A stretch of DNA of 7,232 nucleotides, taken from assembly GCA_021202325.1 (NCBI GenBank), contig JAJQDF010000259.1, positions 1 through 7,232 of the forward strand. The letters run 5' to 3'. The stretch's first letter is position 1, and each line of letters begins with the position of its first letter. The stretch is from Clostridiales bacterium. Its GTDB lineage: Bacteria; Bacillota; Clostridia; Lachnospirales; Anaerotignaceae. Of the stretch, positions 4,966 through 7,232 are shown piece by piece. A program made the position numbers and the translations under genes. The notes under the pieces were generated by a model that worked only from the letters and a program-made list of their open reading frames with translations, had not been told where the DNA came from and did no database searches.

Positions 4966-6957
4966 TTAAATGAATAATCCTGCTCCGCTGTTTATAAGTA
5001 AGAATAAAGGAGCGAATACAAGTGATACAACTGTCATAAGCTTAATAAGAATGTTGATAGAAGGTCCCGATGTATCCTTGAAGGGGTCACCAACTGTGTC
5101 GCCTACTACTGCGGCCTTATGAGCTTCGCTGCCCTTTCCGCCGTGGTTGCCTTCCTCAATGTACTTCTTGGCATTGTCCCAAGCGCCGCCTGCGTTTGAC
5201 ATGAATATAGCCATAAGAACACCTGTTACAAGGGCACCTGCAAGAAGTCCGCCGAGAGCCTTTGTTCCAAGCAGAACACCTACGATAATAGGAGCGGCAA
5301 CAGCCATAATTCCGGGTACAAGCATTTCTTTAAGAGCGGCCCTTGTAGAAATAGCTACGCAGCTCTTATAGTCTGGCTTCTGTGTTCCTTCCATAATTCC
5401 GGGGTAAGCCTTGAACTGACGTCTAACTTCTTCAATCATCTGGAAAGCTGCCTTACCAACCGACTGCATTGTGAATGCTGAGAAAAGGAAGGGAAGCATA
5501 CCGCCGATGAAAAGACCAACGATAACCTGTGTATCAAGAATATCTATTGAGCTGAGGCCAACTGCCTGTGCATATGATACGAAAAGCGCAAGAGCTGTGA
5601 GTGCTGCTGAACCAATGGCAAATCCTTTACCCATGGCAGCTGTTGTATTTCCTACAGCGTCAAGCTTATCTGTGATTTCACGAACGCTTTCATCAAGCTC
5701 ACTCATTTCGGCAATACCGCCGGCATTGTCAGCGATGGGGCCATATGCGTCAACAGCTACTGTGATACCTGTTGTTGAAAGCATACCAACTGCTGCAAGG
5801 GCGATTCCGTAGAGATCGCCGAAGTTATATGCTATAAGAATAGCGATTGCGATAAGAATGATAGGAGCAGCTGTTGACTCCATACCAACGGCAAGACCGC
5901 TGATAATAGTTGTAGCTGAGCCTGTCTCAGACTGGTCGGCAATCTTCTTAACTGATCTGTAGTCGCTGGATGTATATCTTTCTGTAATGATACCGATGAT
6001 AACACCAACGATAAGTCCGGCGATAATCGAAACGGCAAGGTTGTAGTTTGCGAAGAAATATCCGCTGAGTACGATTGAAAGTACTACAACGATTGCACTT
6101 GCTACATAGGTTCCTGTCTTAAGAGCCTTATGCGGGTTGGATTTCTCGTCGCCTCTTACAAAGAAGCAGCCGATGATTGCGGAAATAATTCCGACAGCGG
6201 CAAGTATAAGAGGGAAAAGTGAACCTGCGGCACCGTATGATGCTACACCAAGTGTAACGGCTGAAATAATAGCTCCGACATATGATTCGAAAAGGTCGGC
6301 GCCCATACCGGCAACGTCACCTACGTTGTCACCAACGTTATCTGCGATAACAGCAGGGTTACGAGGGTCATCCTCGGGGATTCCTGCCTCTACCTTACCA
6401 ACAAGGTCAGCTCCTACGTCGGCAGCCTTTGTATAAATACCGCCGCCTACACGTGAGAAAAGAGCAACCGATGATGCGCCAAGGCTGAATCCGAAAAGGA
6501 TATCTGTGTCGCCTATTACAATATAAACAATACTTACACCGAGAAGTCCGAGTCCTACAACCGACATACCCATAACGGCGCCGCCGCTGAATGCGATTGA
6601 AAGAGCTCTGTTCATTCCGCTTACTCTTGCGGCATTAGCTGTTCTTACGTTAGCCTTTGTTGCCACATTCATTCCGAAGTATCCTGCAAGTATAGAGCAT
6701 AATGTACCTGCTACGAATGCTACTCCCGAACCAATACCGATACCAACTGCGATAAGCACAAATAACACTACGATGAAAATCACAAGAATTTTGTACTCAG
6801 CTGTTAAAAATGCGTGCGCACCGTCACTGATGGCTGACGCAATTTCCTTCATCCTATCTGTTCCGTCTTCTTCTCTTGAAACCTTGTTAGAGAGAATGAA
6901 CGCAAAGATAAGCGCAATAACGCCGACAATAGGCGCTACATAAATCAAGCTTTCCAT
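4966..6957 (-). CDS. hppA: Membrane-bound K+-dependent, probably Na+-pumping, pyrophosphatase
   Basis: Integral membrane pyrophosphatase that hydrolyses cytoplasmic PPi and pumps Na+ or H+ outward. The 663 residues have about 16 hydrophobic helices, the family norm. Active-site motifs, counted from this start: [11 protein letters not shown] (180-190), [20 protein letters not shown] (196-215), [12 protein letters not shown] (403-414) and [15 protein letters not shown] (618-632). [10 protein letters not shown] (436-445) has Ala where K+-independent enzymes have Lys and Gly three residues on, marking the K+-dependent class. The pump-gate Glu sits in GADLFES (E224), the position of Na+-PPases rather than plant-type H+-PPases. 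Na+ or mixed Na+/H+ pumping is thus inferred. I chose the ATG at 6957 because GGGAGG lies 7 nt upstream; the longer frame from 6972 adds five residues and would put that site inside the gene. Single-gene unit with two promoters and a terminator. Confidence 0.95.
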   Translation of the reverse strand: MESLIYVAPIVGVIALIFAFILSNKVSREEDGTDRMKEIASAISDGAHAFLTAEYKILVIFIVVLFVLIAVGIGIGSGVAFVAGTLCSILAGYFGMNVATKANVRTANAARVSGMNRALSIAFSGGAVMGMSVVGLGLLGVSIVYIVIGDTDILFGFSLGASSVALFSRVGGGIYTKAADVGADLVGKVEAGIPEDDPRNPAVIADNVGDNVGDVAGMGADLFESYVGAIISAVTLGVASYGAAGSLFPLILAAVGIISAIIGCFFVRGDEKSNPHKALKTGTYVASAIVVVLSIVLSGYFFANYNLAVSIIAGLIVGVIIGIITERYTSSDYRSVKKIADQSETGSATTIISGLAVGMESTAAPIILIAIAILIAYNFGDLYGIALAAVGMLSTTGITVAVDAYGPIADNAGGIAEMSELDESVREITDKLDAVGNTTAAMGKGFAIGSAALTALALFVSYAQAVGLSSIDILDTQVIVGLFIGGMLPFLFSAFTMQSVGKAAFQMIEEVRRQFKAYPGIMEGTQKPDYKSCVAISTRAALKEMLVPGIMAVAAPIIVGVLLGTKALGGLLAGALVTGVLMAIFMSNAGGAWDNAKKYIEEGNHGGKGSEAHKAAVVGDTVGDPFKDTSGPSINILIKLMTVVSLVFAPLFLLINSGAGLFI

Positions 6958-6964
6958 TTCTAGT

Positions 6965-6970
6965 CCTCCC
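6965..6970 (-). promoter_or_regulatory. Ribosome binding site of hppA
   Basis: Minus-strand GGGAGG ends 7 nt before the ATG at 6957. It overlaps the alternative ATG at 6972-6970, which therefore is unlikely to be the start. Confidence 0.85.
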
Positions 6971-7004
6971 ATAAAATTATAATTGTAATATGAAAACTTT
7001 AGTA

Positions 7005-7033
7005 ATTATATCCCACTACCCATGTAAAATCAA
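7005..7033 (-). promoter_or_regulatory. Proximal hppA promoter
   Basis: Minus-strand TTGATT (7033-7028, 4 of 6) and a perfect TATAAT (7010-7005) are separated by 17 bp. Transcription would begin near 6998, about 41 nt before the chosen start codon. Confidence 0.7.
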
Positions 7034-7144
7034 GCTATTTGTTACTTTTTAAACGCATCCGAAAAAAATTCAGCCTGTTTTTTCTGTCCTTTCAATTGCT
7101 TAATTTGTGCCTGTATAGTGGTAATGACATAATTGCGTAAGTTT

Positions 7145-7173
7145 ATTCTGCAATATAATCCGCCGCTTGTCAA
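7145..7173 (-). promoter_or_regulatory. Distal hppA promoter
   Basis: A perfect -35 box TTGACA (7173-7168) is followed after 17 bp by CAGAAT (7150-7145, 4 of 6). It would add about 140 nt of leader compared with the proximal promoter. A string of TTGTNN hexamers lies directly upstream (7198-7174). Confidence 0.5.
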
Positions 7174-7232
7174 GTACAATACAATGACAATGTGACAAAA
7201 TTCAGCGATTTTTTTAACAATCTATCTGTATA

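Noticed and set aside
5147..6436. Several plus- and minus-strand frames inside hppA
   Set aside because: They are antisense or out-of-frame shadows of a long, strongly motif-supported gene.
6958..6972. Longer hppA start adding MGGLE
   Set aside because: The ATG at 6972 overlaps the GGGAGG that is ideally placed for the ATG at 6957, and the extra residues are simply the translated ribosome site.

Overview
The window looks like chromosomal DNA of a low-to-moderate GC Firmicute, most likely a gut-type Clostridium relative (Clostridia; Lachnospiraceae or a neighbouring family is a guess). The pointers are a MecA-type adaptor gene, strong GGAGG ribosome binding sites, near-consensus SigA-type promoters, rho-independent terminators, and a K+-dependent membrane pyrophosphatase of the kind common in anaerobic clostridia. 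No tRNA, rRNA, CRISPR array, transposase or phage gene is visible.

Layout: (1) Positions 1-835 hold mecA on the + strand with its own consensus promoter and a hairpin terminator that works on both strands. (2) Positions 945-1610 (-) encode a DUF2461 protein of unknown function. (3) Positions 1950-3662 (-) encode a CstA-family membrane transporter, followed by a strong terminator. (4) Positions 3663-4013 are a very unusual intergenic stretch: a degenerate 10-bp tandem repeat just upstream of cstA, then a run of five inverted repeats, including an almost uninterrupted 59-bp palindrome; part of it recurs at 884-920. (5) Positions 4014-4505 (-) encode a conserved-looking protein of unknown function. 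(6) Positions 4506-4965 are AT-rich non-coding DNA with a 35-bp direct repeat containing an operator-like dyad. (7) Positions 4966-6957 (-) encode a membrane-integral pyrophosphatase (hppA) with two good upstream promoters and a terminator.

The genes do not form one operon. mecA, cstA and hppA are closed by clear terminators, and mecA, hppA, the unknown gene and the DUF2461 gene each have a plausible promoter; mecA and the DUF2461 gene converge. Functionally they are mixed housekeeping: adaptor-directed proteolysis (MecA), uptake of pyruvate or peptides when carbon is short (CstA) and ion pumping powered by PPi (HppA). CstA and HppA both suit an energy-limited anaerobe, but nothing in the sequence links them directly.

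The coding part is ordinary. The most interesting signals are non-coding: the structured repeat region and decamer array between the unknown gene and cstA, its partial copy downstream of the DUF2461 gene, and the repeated dyad upstream of the unknown gene. I found no clear new multi-gene system.
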